Positions 1-7,876 of a stretch of DNA of 36,289 nt are shown piece after piece. The notes under the pieces are model-generated. The model was given only the letters and a program-made list of their open reading frames with translations, did no database searches and was not told where the DNA came from. A program made the translations under genes and the position numbers. The DNA comes from JBJENW01 sp051880395 (GTDB lineage Bacteria > Bacillota > Clostridia > Lachnospirales > Lachnospiraceae), in the NCBI GenBank assembly GCA_051880395.1, contig JBJENW010000355.1:1-36289 (forward strand), written 5' to 3'. How positions within the stretch are numbered: position 1 is the first letter of the stretch; each line of letters opens with the position of its first letter.

Positions 1-64
1 GAGACTGTTTGCTTGTTGTCGAAGAAACCTTGATTTTATGCGGGATTTTTTGGAGAATATGTAG
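1..64 (+). CDS. C-terminal end of a gene cut by the window start (uncertain)
   Basis: The second reading frame is open from base 2 to a TAG at 62-64 and would encode a short basic/aromatic tail ending FMRDFLENM. It may be the end of a protein whose body lies to the left of the window. With only 20 residues no family can be named, and an open frame of this size can arise by chance. Confidence 0.25.
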   Translation, partial: RLFACCRRNLDFMRDFLENM

Positions 65-96
65 CAAGATTAAATGTACATAGAACCTAGTGATTT

Positions 97-188
97 AGAG
101 GGGTGCAAAAATTTACGGAAGCCTATGCTGTGCGCCGGAATCGTATCGGTAGTAACTTGGCGTCTGCGAATAGTTGCACCCCTCTTTT
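97..188 (+). ncRNA. Structured element closed by a 12-bp stem (possible small RNA or terminator)
   Basis: Bases 97-108 are perfectly complementary to 174-185 and are followed by a short T tract (185-188). The 65-nt interior is richer in G+C than its surroundings and contains further self-complementary pieces (cgcc near 133 and ggcg near 159). This could be a folded small RNA, a leader structure, or a terminator with an elaborated loop for the gene ending at 64. No known RNA family is recognised. The remaining bases of 65-250 show nothing else. Confidence 0.35.
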
Positions 189-251
189 GGATATATGAAA
201 GGATATGAACCTTGGGAAAAACTTATTTATGAAGAGCAGGGAAAATACAAA

Positions 252-280
252 TTGTGTAACATGTCATTAAATGCTACAAT
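252..280 (+). promoter_or_regulatory. Promoter for the small broken gene and DinB-like gene
   Basis: The -35 box TTGTGT (252-257) and -10 box TACAAT (275-280) are separated by 17 bases, and a TGC extended -10 precedes the -10 box. Transcription would begin near 287, upstream of a GGAGG ribosome binding site at 299-303. Confidence 0.6.
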
Positions 281-312
281 ATACACATAGTGTAAACTGG
301 AGGCTGCTTAAT

Positions 313-448
313 ATGATTGATATAAAGCAAACAGAATGTCAAAATGAGATAAAAAAATTAGAGAAGAAGAATTAACCAAGACGAGGAAAATAAAAAACAA
401 GAGTTTCAGGATGAGGAAGCCGCATATTATCAGAAAGCGTTGGAATAG
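313..448 (+). pseudogene. Small helical protein gene, broken by a one-base shift
   Basis: An ATG at 313 has a good ribosome binding site (GGAGG, 299-303, nine-base gap) and a promoter upstream, so translation should begin here. It stops after 20 residues at 373-375. Skipping one A near 370 joins it to a frame, open from 362 and stopping at 446-448, that encodes a charged run ending AAYYQKALE. The joined product would be about 44 residues, strongly helical and rich in E, K and Q. The plain reading is a frameshift mutation, a sequencing error, or less likely programmed +1 frameshifting. The second frame is the same as that of the next gene, which starts three bases after the TAG. Function is unknown. 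Confidence 0.45.
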
Positions 449-451
449 GAT

Positions 452-1129
452 ATGAATAAGGAATGGTCAGAACAAAATAAGCGTATGCAGGAGCAGCTAC
501 GGAAGGAGCAAACATTTTCTGATGGAATTAAGACTCTTTTGGAACTACGGCAGAAAATAATGAATGAGATTCTGCGTATGAAGCAAGAACTTTCGCCAGA
601 AGATTTTAGCAAGATGCCTTTCCCAAAAGCAAATGGATACCATAGCAAAACGATTGCGTATTCTTTGTGGCATATTTTTCGGATTGAGGATATTGTGGCA
701 CATTCGCTGATACAAAGGGATGAGGAGGTTTTCTTCTTAGAGAACTATCAAAAACGGATGAAATCACCGATTATTACCACAGGAAACGAGCTGATCGATC
801 AAGAGATTGAAGATTTTTCGAAAAAACTGGATTCGGAGTATCTATATCAATATATAGAGGACGTGAAGGAAAGTACCGAGAACATCTTGAAAAATTTTTC
901 TTTTAAGGATATGAAACGTAAATTTAATGATGAAGATAAGAGCAGGCTGTGCAATTTACATGTGGTAGGCACACAGGAACAGGCATGCTGGCTTATAGAC
1001 TATTGGTGCGGAAAAGATATCAGAGGTCTGATACAAATGCCATTTTCCAGGCATTGGATTATGCATATTGAGGCGTGTTTTCGCATTGAAACTAAAATCG
1101 TGCAGGGAAAAAAGAAGCGGGAGAGTTAG
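452..1129 (+). CDS. DinB-like four-helix-bundle protein
   Basis: A 225-residue protein with the histidine layout of the DinB/YfiT-like superfamily. A first conserved segment reads SLWHIFRIEDI and a final one RHWIMHIEACFRIE, which in that family carry metal-binding histidines of a four-helix bundle. Members include DNA-damage-inducible proteins and thiol-dependent transferases, but most have no known reaction. The first 45 residues are a charged coiled-coil-like extension not typical of the fold. There is no strong ribosome binding site, and the start lies three bases after the preceding stop, so translation may be coupled to the small broken gene upstream. The family call rests on motif layout only, and the substrate is unknown. 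Confidence 0.5.
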   Translation: MNKEWSEQNKRMQEQLRKEQTFSDGIKTLLELRQKIMNEILRMKQELSPEDFSKMPFPKANGYHSKTIAYSLWHIFRIEDIVAHSLIQRDEEVFFLENYQKRMKSPIITTGNELIDQEIEDFSKKLDSEYLYQYIEDVKESTENILKNFSFKDMKRKFNDEDKSRLCNLHVVGTQEQACWLIDYWCGKDIRGLIQMPFSRHWIMHIEACFRIETKIVQGKKKRES

Positions 1130-1138
1130 ATATTTTTG

Positions 1139-2083
1139 ATGAACACAAAAGAGCAGATACCAAACATAAACAACATATACATGAACAATTGCAGCATCGT
1201 GAATAAGCTTTTAAACCGAAAAGGAATCATGGAACAAAGAATATATATTCAGGTTATGCAGGCAAAAAAAACAAAAGACCCCATTTGGATCAAAGTGTTA
1301 TTTATGCCGAGAAATGTGTATAGCGAGTTGGAAGATTTTGTACTGACACCGTATGACCTTGCAGTGATGGATGCCGCATTTACGTTAGCGGAATACAAGT
1401 GTTGGGATTTCACGCTGGAGTTTTTGGTGCAGGTGATCAAAGGAGATTTGCAAAAACCGGTTACGGAAAAGGAAAAGAAAGAAGCAAAAGCGAGCATAGA
1501 AAAGCTGCGGGCAGTGCGATGTAACATAGATTGTAGCGAAGAATGGCGTGTGAGGAAAAAAGAAGGGAAAGGATTGTATATGGGGAGCCTGCTTCCGGTT
1601 ACCGATATTCAGTGGACGCCGGCGTATCATAGAATCGCAAAGCCGGGATATCATATGGACACGCAGAATTGGAGCCTGTATCAATATGCGAAGGAAATCA
1701 AACAGATCATAGCGGTCCCTTTTTCGTTTTATCACCTTCCAAATATGACAGTGACGCAGGATATCATCAAAATTCGAAATTACCTTTGCAGAAGAATCGC
1801 AGTCATGGGTCACAAGAAAAACAAAATGAAAAGCAGAAGGATCATCTATTGTGATAAAAAGCAATCCGGAAAGGAAGAAAACGGACTGTTTCCGAATATC
1901 GGGTATGATCGAGAAAAACGAGATACCTATAAAAACTGGCGAAAAGAAAAGTCAAAACATCACCAGAGAATCTGTAGCATTTTAGATCATTTTCAGAAAG
2001 AAGGATTCATAAAGGGGTATGCGCTGATCTGTGATGAATACACGGGGGGACGAAAAGCGATACGCGGAATAGAAATTTTATAG
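1139..2083 (+). CDS. Replication-initiator-like winged-helix protein
   Basis: About 314 residues. The segment LTPYDLAVMDAAFTLAEYKC, followed by a basic helix-rich stretch and a C-terminal QRICSILDHFQKEGFIKGY motif, matches in layout the initiator-like proteins of clostridial plasmids and integrative elements: a winged-helix domain, a short linker and a second winged helix. The protein is basic, consistent with DNA binding. It lies immediately upstream of a DnaB-type ATPase, the usual initiator/helicase-loading pairing of a replication module. Start choice is uncertain: TTG at 1136, ATG at 1139, or ATG at 1229, which has AAAAGGA just upstream. No origin iterons are obvious beside it. The name is an inference from motif resemblance and context. 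Confidence 0.5.
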   Translation: MNTKEQIPNINNIYMNNCSIVNKLLNRKGIMEQRIYIQVMQAKKTKDPIWIKVLFMPRNVYSELEDFVLTPYDLAVMDAAFTLAEYKCWDFTLEFLVQVIKGDLQKPVTEKEKKEAKASIEKLRAVRCNIDCSEEWRVRKKEGKGLYMGSLLPVTDIQWTPAYHRIAKPGYHMDTQNWSLYQYAKEIKQIIAVPFSFYHLPNMTVTQDIIKIRNYLCRRIAVMGHKKNKMKSRRIIYCDKKQSGKEENGLFPNIGYDREKRDTYKNWRKEKSKHHQRICSILDHFQKEGFIKGYALICDEYTGGRKAIRGIEIL

Positions 2084-2092
2084 CAGGAAAAA

Positions 2093-3370
2093 ATGGAGAA
2101 AAGAATGGATAAGAAGGAAACAAACGCACCAAAAGGCAAAGAAAATGCAAAATCAGACCTGACTCCGGCAAGTTCGATCGCAGAGTTGTTTAAAAAGGGA
2201 AATGATAGCAAACTATGGAAAAAATATTACCCAACCGGTTTTGCGCAATTGGACCGGGCGCTGGGAGGCGGCTGGACAACCGGTGTGCACTATATCGGAG
2301 CAATCAGTTCGCTGGGAAAATCCACATTTTCTTTGCAGATGGCGGATGCGATGGCAGCACGCGGTTCGTATGTGATGTATGTTTCATTGGAAATGCCAAA
2401 AACAGATCTGACAGCAAAACTGATCAGTATGTATACCTATCGTCTCGCAGTCGAATGTCAGGATGAAACGCTGGCACAGACCAGCAACTCGTTAATGAAC
2501 GAGAAAAAATCAAAAAGCCGAAGCCGGAAAGAATGGGAGATACAGGAGGCAGCTGTAAAAAAATTGCAGGAGCATGGAGAACGACTGATCATTCTGGAAA
2601 ATCATTTAATTTCTTTTACGGTAGAAAAGATTGAATCCAGTATCATTGAATGTTATAAAAAGTACAAAGAATGTCCGATCGTGATTATAGATTATCTGCA
2701 GATTTTATCTATTTTGCCACTAAATGAAAAACCGACTGAAAGACAAAATATTAATTACAATGTGGAACGGCTTCGGATACTTGCGACAAGGTATCATATT
2801 CCGATCATTGTGATTTCCAGTTTTAACCGTACAAGTTATAAGGAAAAAGTCAGTTTTTCTTCTTTTAAGGATAGTGGAAATATCGAATATAGTTCGGATA
2901 GTCTGATCGGGTTGCAACTACATGGTGTTGGCAAAAACGGTTTTGATGAGAACGCAGCGAGAGCAAAATTTCCACGGGAAGTGGATCTGGTAATTTTAAA
3001 ACAACGCTATGGTCCGACGAATCAGAAGATTTGTTATCGTTTTTTTACAAAATATAATTATTTTGAAGAATGCGATGTGTTGGAGGAATCAAAAGAACAG
3101 GCGCAGGAGTTTTCTCTAAGCGGACGAAATGAACAGACACAGAACTGGGAGGAAGCAAGGGAGCAGACGCAGGTAGTAATCAATGCAGACGAAAGCGTTG
3201 TAAATGAGCAAAGAATCATGCAGCAGTCTACTGCATCAAAAAAAGTAATTCCGGAAATGACGGTCGATACACAAAACACAATGACTTCAAAAACAGAATC
3301 GCAAGAAGAGACGTTTGCCGGAGCGAAAATGACGGACAAGATGCGGGCGAAACCACCAATTTATATATAG
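2093..3370 (+). CDS. DnaB-type replicative helicase/ATPase (RecA fold)
   Basis: 425 residues. The core from about residue 40 to 310 has the DnaB C-terminal ATPase features: TGFAQLDRALGGG, a Walker A loop ISSLGKST, VSLEMPKTDL, a Walker B strand IVIIDYLQIL, then a sensor region VISSFNR. This domain moves on single-stranded DNA as a hexamer in DnaB relatives. The usual DnaB N-terminal primase-binding domain is absent and is replaced by about 35 charged residues, and the last 90 residues are a Q/E/T-rich low-complexity tail. It starts nine bases after the initiator-like gene, so the pair is co-transcribed. ATG 2093 or ATG 2105 (with GGAG upstream) could be the start. The form fits a plasmid or integrative-element helicase, not the chromosomal DnaB. 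Confidence 0.7.
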   Translation: MEKRMDKKETNAPKGKENAKSDLTPASSIAELFKKGNDSKLWKKYYPTGFAQLDRALGGGWTTGVHYIGAISSLGKSTFSLQMADAMAARGSYVMYVSLEMPKTDLTAKLISMYTYRLAVECQDETLAQTSNSLMNEKKSKSRSRKEWEIQEAAVKKLQEHGERLIILENHLISFTVEKIESSIIECYKKYKECPIVIIDYLQILSILPLNEKPTERQNINYNVERLRILATRYHIPIIVISSFNRTSYKEKVSFSSFKDSGNIEYSSDSLIGLQLHGVGKNGFDENAARAKFPREVDLVILKQRYGPTNQKICYRFFTKYNYFEECDVLEESKEQAQEFSLSGRNEQTQNWEEAREQTQVVINADESVVNEQRIMQQSTASKKVIPEMTVDTQNTMTSKTESQEETFAGAKMTDKMRAKPPIYI

Positions 3371-3387
3371 AAGAACAAAAAATCGGT

Positions 3388-3419
3388 CACTCTGATGGAA
3401 TGTCAGAGTGGCTTTTTTT
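3388..3419 (+). terminator. Rho-independent terminator after the DnaB-like gene
   Basis: An 8-bp perfect stem (3388-3395 with 3403-3410), a 7-base loop and a run of seven T residues (3413-3419), 18 bases after the helicase stop. Confidence 0.85.
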
Positions 3420-3598
3420 ATGGGGAAAATCAGCTGCAAAATCAGGTACAAAGAGACTTCAAAAGAATGTTGTAAAAACAGGGGACAAATAAGAGAAAAA
3501 TAGGTAGATATAAAAGAAAAATGGAGAAAAAAGAAGAAAAAAACAAAGGACAAATAAAACGCTCGGAACCCATGAAATAAAAAGGAAAAATCAAATTT

Positions 3599-3653
3599 TT
3601 GACATGGGCTTTAAGTATTAATGTATATTCTGTAAGAATATACATTAATACTT
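3599..3653 (+). promoter_or_regulatory. TTGACA box with an 18-bp perfect palindrome (operator-like)
   Basis: Bases 3613-3630 are exactly complementary to 3636-3653 around a 5-base spacer. A consensus -35 box TTGACA lies at 3599-3604. A -10 candidate TATATT (3624-3629) lies inside the left arm but with a 19-base spacer, longer than ideal. The layout suggests an operator covering the promoter of the small Cro/C1 regulator that starts at 3798, or a strong RNA hairpin in its leader. It has no T tract, so it is not a terminator. Confidence 0.5.
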
Positions 3654-3708
3654 GCCATAAAAGAAAATATAAATTACTGAAATCATTTTGATTTTTTAAG
3701 ACTAAGAA

Positions 3709-3742
3709 CGGTCGTATCCGACCGCAGTTACCCTTTCGGATA
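3709..3742 (+). promoter_or_regulatory. Two mutually exclusive small hairpins in the regulator leader
   Basis: Bases 3709-3714 pair with 3719-3724 (loop TATC). Bases 3715-3720 can instead pair with 3737-3742. The two stems share bases, so only one can form at a time. They lie 55-90 bases upstream of the small regulator gene and could form a switch, but both stems are only six base pairs. Apart from these structures and the palindrome, 3420-3780 is A-rich and without genes. Confidence 0.25.
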
Positions 3743-3797
3743 ATTGGAAAATTAAAACTCATTATTTAGAAATTAGTAGCCGAAAGGAGAGATTAAA

Positions 3798-3989
3798 ATG
3801 TTCAACTACGAACCGCTATGGAAAACAATGAAAACGAAAGGGGTGTCTCAATACCGTCTTCTGAAAGAAGGCATCGACAACCGCACGTTGGCGAACATCA
3901 AAAAAGGAAAAGCCATCACAATGGTCACGCTGACAAAGCTCTGCAAGATTATTGGTTGCACGCCGAACGATGTAGTAGAGATCGTTTAA
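3798..3989 (+). CDS. Small Cro/C1-type (XRE) transcriptional regulator
   Basis: A 63-residue protein that is a single helix-turn-helix domain. The SQYRLLKEG turn and recognition helix RTLANIKKGKA are followed by TMVTLTKLCKIIGCTPNDVVEIV, the compact form often seen as the control protein of plasmids, phages and integrative elements. The ribosome binding site AAAGGAGA lies about ten bases before the ATG. It probably binds near its own promoter, where an 18-bp palindrome lies 145 bases upstream. It is separated from the DnaB-like gene by a terminator, so it is transcribed independently. Confidence 0.8.
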   Translation: MFNYEPLWKTMKTKGVSQYRLLKEGIDNRTLANIKKGKAITMVTLTKLCKIIGCTPNDVVEIV

Positions 3990-4028
3990 AAAAAAGAGCA
4001 GGACTGTCTCGAAAAGGCAGTCCTGCTC
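3988..4028 (-). terminator. Terminator of the minus-strand small gene
   Basis: An 11-bp perfect stem (3996-4006 with 4018-4028). Read on the minus strand it is followed by eight T residues (A run at 3988-3995). There is no T run on the plus strand, so it serves the gene at 4132-4404. Its T tract overlaps the stop codon of the plus-strand regulator. Confidence 0.75.
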
Positions 4029-4131
4029 AAAAGAAATGAAGCCGTGAATTTTTTCAGTCATATTGTGATTATATTCACAACTTGTAAAAGACGTGCGTTC
4101 TGTTACAATTTAGAACGAAGAGAATTGGAAG

Positions 4132-4404
4132 TTAAATATGGAAATAATCTGCGGATGCCTGATCCAGTTTGTCCGCTTTTCTTCTCCGTATTTTGGAGAC
4201 AATGGAGTTTGCAGTATCCTTCGCAGATGCACCGTTATTCTCAATTTGAATACGGATTTCCTTGCCATCAGCGGCAGAACTTACAATGTAAAACTGAGTG
4301 TCTCCATTGCTATCCTTGCTGGATTGAAGACTTGCTCTGCGAGAACCGTCGAGCTGGTCGCGAACTTCCTTTAATACTTTGTTTGCATAGATTTTTTTCA
4401 TCAT
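4132..4404 (-). CDS. Small conserved-looking protein of unknown function
   Basis: 90 residues, starting MMKKIYANKVLKEVRDQLDG. The start at 4404 is set by a perfect AGGAGG (4414-4419) nine bases upstream; a longer open frame exists but lacks a ribosome binding site. The middle looks like a beta strand pair (TQFYIVSS, GKEIRIQIEN) followed by a basic helix (VSKIRRRKADK), so a small alpha/beta, possibly nucleic-acid-binding, fold is plausible. No family is recognised. It has its own terminator on the minus strand and is transcribed away from the large plus-strand cluster. Upstream, a frame starting TTG with AAAGGA before it overlaps this start by one base and could be a coupled leader peptide; that is weak. 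Confidence 0.65.
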   Translation of the reverse strand: MMKKIYANKVLKEVRDQLDGSRRASLQSSKDSNGDTQFYIVSSAADGKEIRIQIENNGASAKDTANSIVSKIRRRKADKLDQASADYFHI

Positions 4405-4662
4405 AATGCATTTCCTCCTGTAAAATTTATAGTTTTGGGAGAGTTTTTCACCCAAATTAAAAATTGCGCTGCGTAAGCAGCACAAAACCCTTGCAATTCA
4501 GTCCTTTCTTGGGAAAAGCGAGAAATTCTTAGCGTGCGAGTGCATTGAAAAATGAGAGGCTGGGGGAAAATTCGTGGATCATTTTATTTGGAGGTATGGA
4601 AGATAGAAAAGGAGATGGTTACTACAGAGGTTATATTTAAATAAAAAATATATCTTATAGGT

Positions 4663-4690
4663 TTGATTTTTGAAAAGAAACTGCTATAAT
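4663..4690 (+). promoter_or_regulatory. Strong extended -10 promoter of the accessory cluster
   Basis: A -35 box TTGATT (4663-4668), a 16-base spacer, and a perfect -10 box TATAAT (4685-4690) preceded by TGC. It is the only strong promoter seen before the run of plus-strand genes that begins at 4759. The rest of the 4405-4758 gap holds a small hairpin near 4468-4481 and no genes. Confidence 0.75.
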
Positions 4691-4758
4691 AAGGAAGAAT
4701 TCGATTTAATCGAGGAAAATCGACAGTACAAGAAATGACAAGAAGAAAGGAAGTTTGT

Positions 4759-6126
4759 ATGAGAGAAGAAACAAAAAAAGAGAACAAATGGCTGGCAATG
4801 GTTACTGCCACAGTTTGGGCATTTACAGGAATGCCGTTGACAGGAAATCCGGTATATGCGGCAGAACAGCCAGCGGTCGAGTCTGCAACGGGATTTCCGA
4901 CAGATGCAGTCCAAAATGCAACACCACTTCCATTGAATGGGGATTGGGTGTCGGATTCGGTAGATGAGAAGGAAGTGGATTACTTCTCTGTGGATTTGAC
5001 AAAAGCAGGATACTTAACGATTTACTATAATGGAAATACGCTGAAAAAAGCGGAACTCATATTATATAGTAGTGAATTTGAACAATATGATTCGAAAGAC
5101 GATTATCGGAATGAAGCATTAAATCAGGAAACATATTGGTTAAATGCAGGGAGATACTACATAAGTGTAAAAGGAAATAATTACATAGGAAGTTACAGCA
5201 TTAAATCGGCATTTAAGGAAGCCGGAAATACTGATACTACCTATCATAATAGTTTTGAATCGGCCTCTGCACTTTCAGTGAATCAAAAAGTAATTGGTTT
5301 TTTATCTATGTATGAATCAGATATAGATCGAATTGATTATTATAAATTTACTGTACCAGAAACGGGAGAATATGTTTTCAATCTGACGTCAAATGATTCA
5401 ACAAATATTTATGCTGAATTATATGATTCTGAACGGGTAGAAAATGAAGAATTTTCTTTAAATGCAAATCGACCATATGCAGCTCAGGAAAAAATTATTC
5501 TTGAAAAAGGGGAAGAGTATTTTTTGAGAATATACGGCTTTAATTATCCGCATACATTGGTTGGAAAATATACGTTCTCTTTCAAAAAAGCGGACGTTCT
5601 AGCTGAGAGTATTAAGATTACACCAGCAAGAAAGACTGTAACAGTCGGGCAGAGTCTGGATTTATCGTCAAAAATTTTTCCGGAAACAACAACCAAACAG
5701 AACGTGCTTTGGAAATCTCAGAATCAGGTACTTGCCGTGGTAAAAGAAGGAAACGTGACAACACGAAAACCAGGGATCGTAACGATTACCGCGCAAACAC
5801 TCGACGGAAGTGAAAAAACGGCCACTGCCACCATTACTATAAAGCCAAAACAAACCGCAGCACCAAAACTGAAAACAGCAAAAGGGAAGCTGACAGCAAG
5901 CTGGAAATCACAAAACGGTGTAGACGGATATCAAGTGCAGTACGCGACAGACAAAGCGTTTAAAAAGAAAAAAACAGTATCCGTTACAACAACGAAAACG
6001 ACCATTTCGAAGCTGAGTAAAAAGAATTATTATGTACGTGTGCGCGCCTTTGTAACTGTCGAAACAGACGGATCCCAGAAGATAGTTGGCGACTGGAGCA
6101 AAGCTGTAAAAGGAAACGTAAAATAA
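4759..6126 (+). CDS. Secreted multi-domain adhesion-like protein (PPC, Ig-like, FN3-like)
   Basis: 455 residues. The start at 4759 is chosen for its ribosome binding site AAAGGAAG; an ATG eight codons upstream lacks one. A signal peptide (basic start, hydrophobic WLAMVTATVWAFTG, cleavage near VYAA) directs export. Two beta domains of the bacterial pre-peptidase C-terminal kind follow, with the paired motifs VDYFSVDLTKAGYLTIYY and IDYYKFTVPETGEYVFNL. Next comes an Ig-like BIG2 domain (ITPARKTVTVGQSLDL onward, about residue 285-370) and a C-terminal fibronectin-III-like domain with the basic run KAFKKKKT. There is no LPXTG sorting signal, so it is probably released or held by charge. Such domains bind surfaces or carbohydrate; no catalytic domain is seen. 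It is first in the accessory gene run. Confidence 0.75.
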   Translation: MREETKKENKWLAMVTATVWAFTGMPLTGNPVYAAEQPAVESATGFPTDAVQNATPLPLNGDWVSDSVDEKEVDYFSVDLTKAGYLTIYYNGNTLKKAELILYSSEFEQYDSKDDYRNEALNQETYWLNAGRYYISVKGNNYIGSYSIKSAFKEAGNTDTTYHNSFESASALSVNQKVIGFLSMYESDIDRIDYYKFTVPETGEYVFNLTSNDSTNIYAELYDSERVENEEFSLNANRPYAAQEKIILEKGEEYFLRIYGFNYPHTLVGKYTFSFKKADVLAESIKITPARKTVTVGQSLDLSSKIFPETTTKQNVLWKSQNQVLAVVKEGNVTTRKPGIVTITAQTLDGSEKTATATITIKPKQTAAPKLKTAKGKLTASWKSQNGVDGYQVQYATDKAFKKKKTVSVTTTKTTISKLSKKNYYVRVRAFVTVETDGSQKIVGDWSKAVKGNVK

Positions 6127-6159
6127 AAGAAACAATGAGACAAGAAAGGAAGAAACAAC

Positions 6160-6921
6160 ATGCAGGAAAATTTATTAAATGATTTAAAGTACGCATCCCG
6201 ATTAATTCATAAGACAGCAGATTTAATGCAAGAGATCTCAAAGTTGAAATCTCAATTGAAGAAAAACGTAGAATATTTTGATGTATCGCCAAAGCATATT
6301 TTATATACAGTGCTTATGGTGTTAGCAGTAGGATACGTTTTGTGTTGGACCAATATTACATTTCCATTGATGGTCGTGATAGATATTTTGGTTCGTGATG
6401 GAAACCTGACAGAATTTTTAACAGCAGTGATTGTAGGCGGTGCGATCGCTTATTTTACGATCAAAGAGCATAATAAAAAGTGTGCAAAGAAAAATGAGAC
6501 AATTGATCAGCAAAATAAAAGTGTGAATCAGAAAATAGATGCTACTTTGCTAGAACTGGCAAAGGTTCAGGAGGAATACGCAAAGAATTGCGCGTCATGG
6601 TTTCCGAAAAATTATTGTTGTGTTGCAGCAGTAGATTCATTTATTTATAACATTGAAAATTATCGTGCAGATAATTTGAAAGAAGCAGTAAATCTTTACG
6701 AAGAGGAGTTGCATAGACGTCGTATGGAAGATTCCCAAAAGAAAATTTTGGATTCTCAAAACGCAATGCTGAATAATCAGCGGCAAATGATAGATCAGCA
6801 GAATTATGCGAACATACTGGCTCAATCGTCACTGAATGCACAAAGGGATACAAATGCACAGCTTGCCGATTTGAGAAACAGAGTCAACAATGCCAGAGTG
6901 GATGTTTACGTTCATAATTAA
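6160..6921 (+). CDS. Membrane protein with coiled coil, unknown function
   Basis: 253 residues with ribosome binding site AAAGGAAG. An N-terminal amphipathic helix (residues 1-40) is followed by a membrane segment (about 47-80, HILYTVLMVLAVGYVLCW and on) and a second (about 88-104, TAVIVGGAIAYF). The rest is a long cytoplasmic helical region rich in Q, N, K and E, with the heptad-like run MEDSQKKILDSQNAMLNNQR. No enzymatic motif is seen. It lies 33 bases after the secreted protein and 39 before the methyltransferase-like gene, so it belongs to the same transcription unit. It could anchor the cytoplasmic machinery encoded downstream; that is inference from position. Confidence 0.7.
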   Translation: MQENLLNDLKYASRLIHKTADLMQEISKLKSQLKKNVEYFDVSPKHILYTVLMVLAVGYVLCWTNITFPLMVVIDILVRDGNLTEFLTAVIVGGAIAYFTIKEHNKKCAKKNETIDQQNKSVNQKIDATLLELAKVQEEYAKNCASWFPKNYCCVAAVDSFIYNIENYRADNLKEAVNLYEEELHRRRMEDSQKKILDSQNAMLNNQRQMIDQQNYANILAQSSLNAQRDTNAQLADLRNRVNNARVDVYVHN

Positions 6922-6960
6922 AGTTTTTGCATATCGTAAAATCAAAGGAGGAATTTTACG

Positions 6961-7872
6961 ATGGAATCCATCGACCAGTACATACAAAAAATACGTTCTG
7001 ATTTCCAAAAAAATATAGAAAAGCAGACACAGCTGTGCGAGTTGAGAGATTGTGGTTTCTCAAGCGGGCATCTTCCGGATTACACAAATGAACAGGTGCA
7101 GCGGTATTATTTATTACGTTTTACCATTGCATATGTCTATGAATACAAAATGATGTACGAACAAATGTTACAACTGTTACCGAACTTTAATGGAACAAGG
7201 AAAACGGCGGAGAAAATTCGGGTTTTCTCCGTCGGAGCCGGTGCGAAGCAGGACTACTGGTCCCTGGCATCTGCAATCGAAGAAAGCGCGTATGCCAGCG
7301 AAAGCAGCATCGAATATACCGCAGTGGATCTCATAAAATGGTCCGATCAGTTTCAAAAAAGGGAAATAGATCAGCGTTATTCGTTCTATGAGGATGTCCT
7401 GGGCTATCTGGATGAAAGATTTGCGTTTTCGGAAGACGTATTCTTTTTTCCAAAGTCGATCAGCGAATTTTCAAATGCCGATTTTCAAAAAATATTGAAA
7501 AAAATTCGGGAAACCCCGTTTTTAAAACAGGAGGTATGCCTGGGGGTTTCCATGCGCTATACGACGCAGAATTTAGAGGATGACCGCGCCAGAACCAATG
7601 CATTGATCAAAGCGTTTCAACAGGCTGGATTTCAGATCAGTGCATCGGTGTCGTACAATCTGGATCAAGAACCGCGAAAAGAAAAAATTACGACCATTGA
7701 CGATAAAAAATATAATGAGTTGATGAATTACATAAAAAATCTAAAATCATATTGTACGAAAAAGAATTGTAGAAAAGACGCCTGCAACATTGACCGCGCG
7801 CCGATCCACTGGACCGATAAATTGCGCTGGCAAGTGATAAAATTCGAAAAATCTGTGAGGGAAAGGAGATGA
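6961..7872 (+). CDS. SAM-dependent methyltransferase-like protein
   Basis: 303 residues. The segment KIRVFSVGAGAKQDYWSL (about residues 86-103) has the glycine-rich loop after a hydrophobic strand expected for motif I of a Rossmann-fold methyltransferase. IEYTAVDLIKWSDQF follows at the distance expected for the acidic ribose-binding residue of motif II. The N-terminal 80 residues are helical and aromatic-rich. The C-terminus has a cysteine cluster (SYCTKKNCRKDAC) that could bind metal. A ribosome binding site AAAGGAGG precedes the ATG. Its stop is five bases before the DUF1848 gene, so the two are translated together and may act on the same target. The fold is inferred from motifs; the substrate is unknown. 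Confidence 0.5.
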   Translation: MESIDQYIQKIRSDFQKNIEKQTQLCELRDCGFSSGHLPDYTNEQVQRYYLLRFTIAYVYEYKMMYEQMLQLLPNFNGTRKTAEKIRVFSVGAGAKQDYWSLASAIEESAYASESSIEYTAVDLIKWSDQFQKREIDQRYSFYEDVLGYLDERFAFSEDVFFFPKSISEFSNADFQKILKKIRETPFLKQEVCLGVSMRYTTQNLEDDRARTNALIKAFQQAGFQISASVSYNLDQEPRKEKITTIDDKKYNELMNYIKNLKSYCTKKNCRKDACNIDRAPIHWTDKLRWQVIKFEKSVRERR

Positions 7873-7876
7873 TTGT

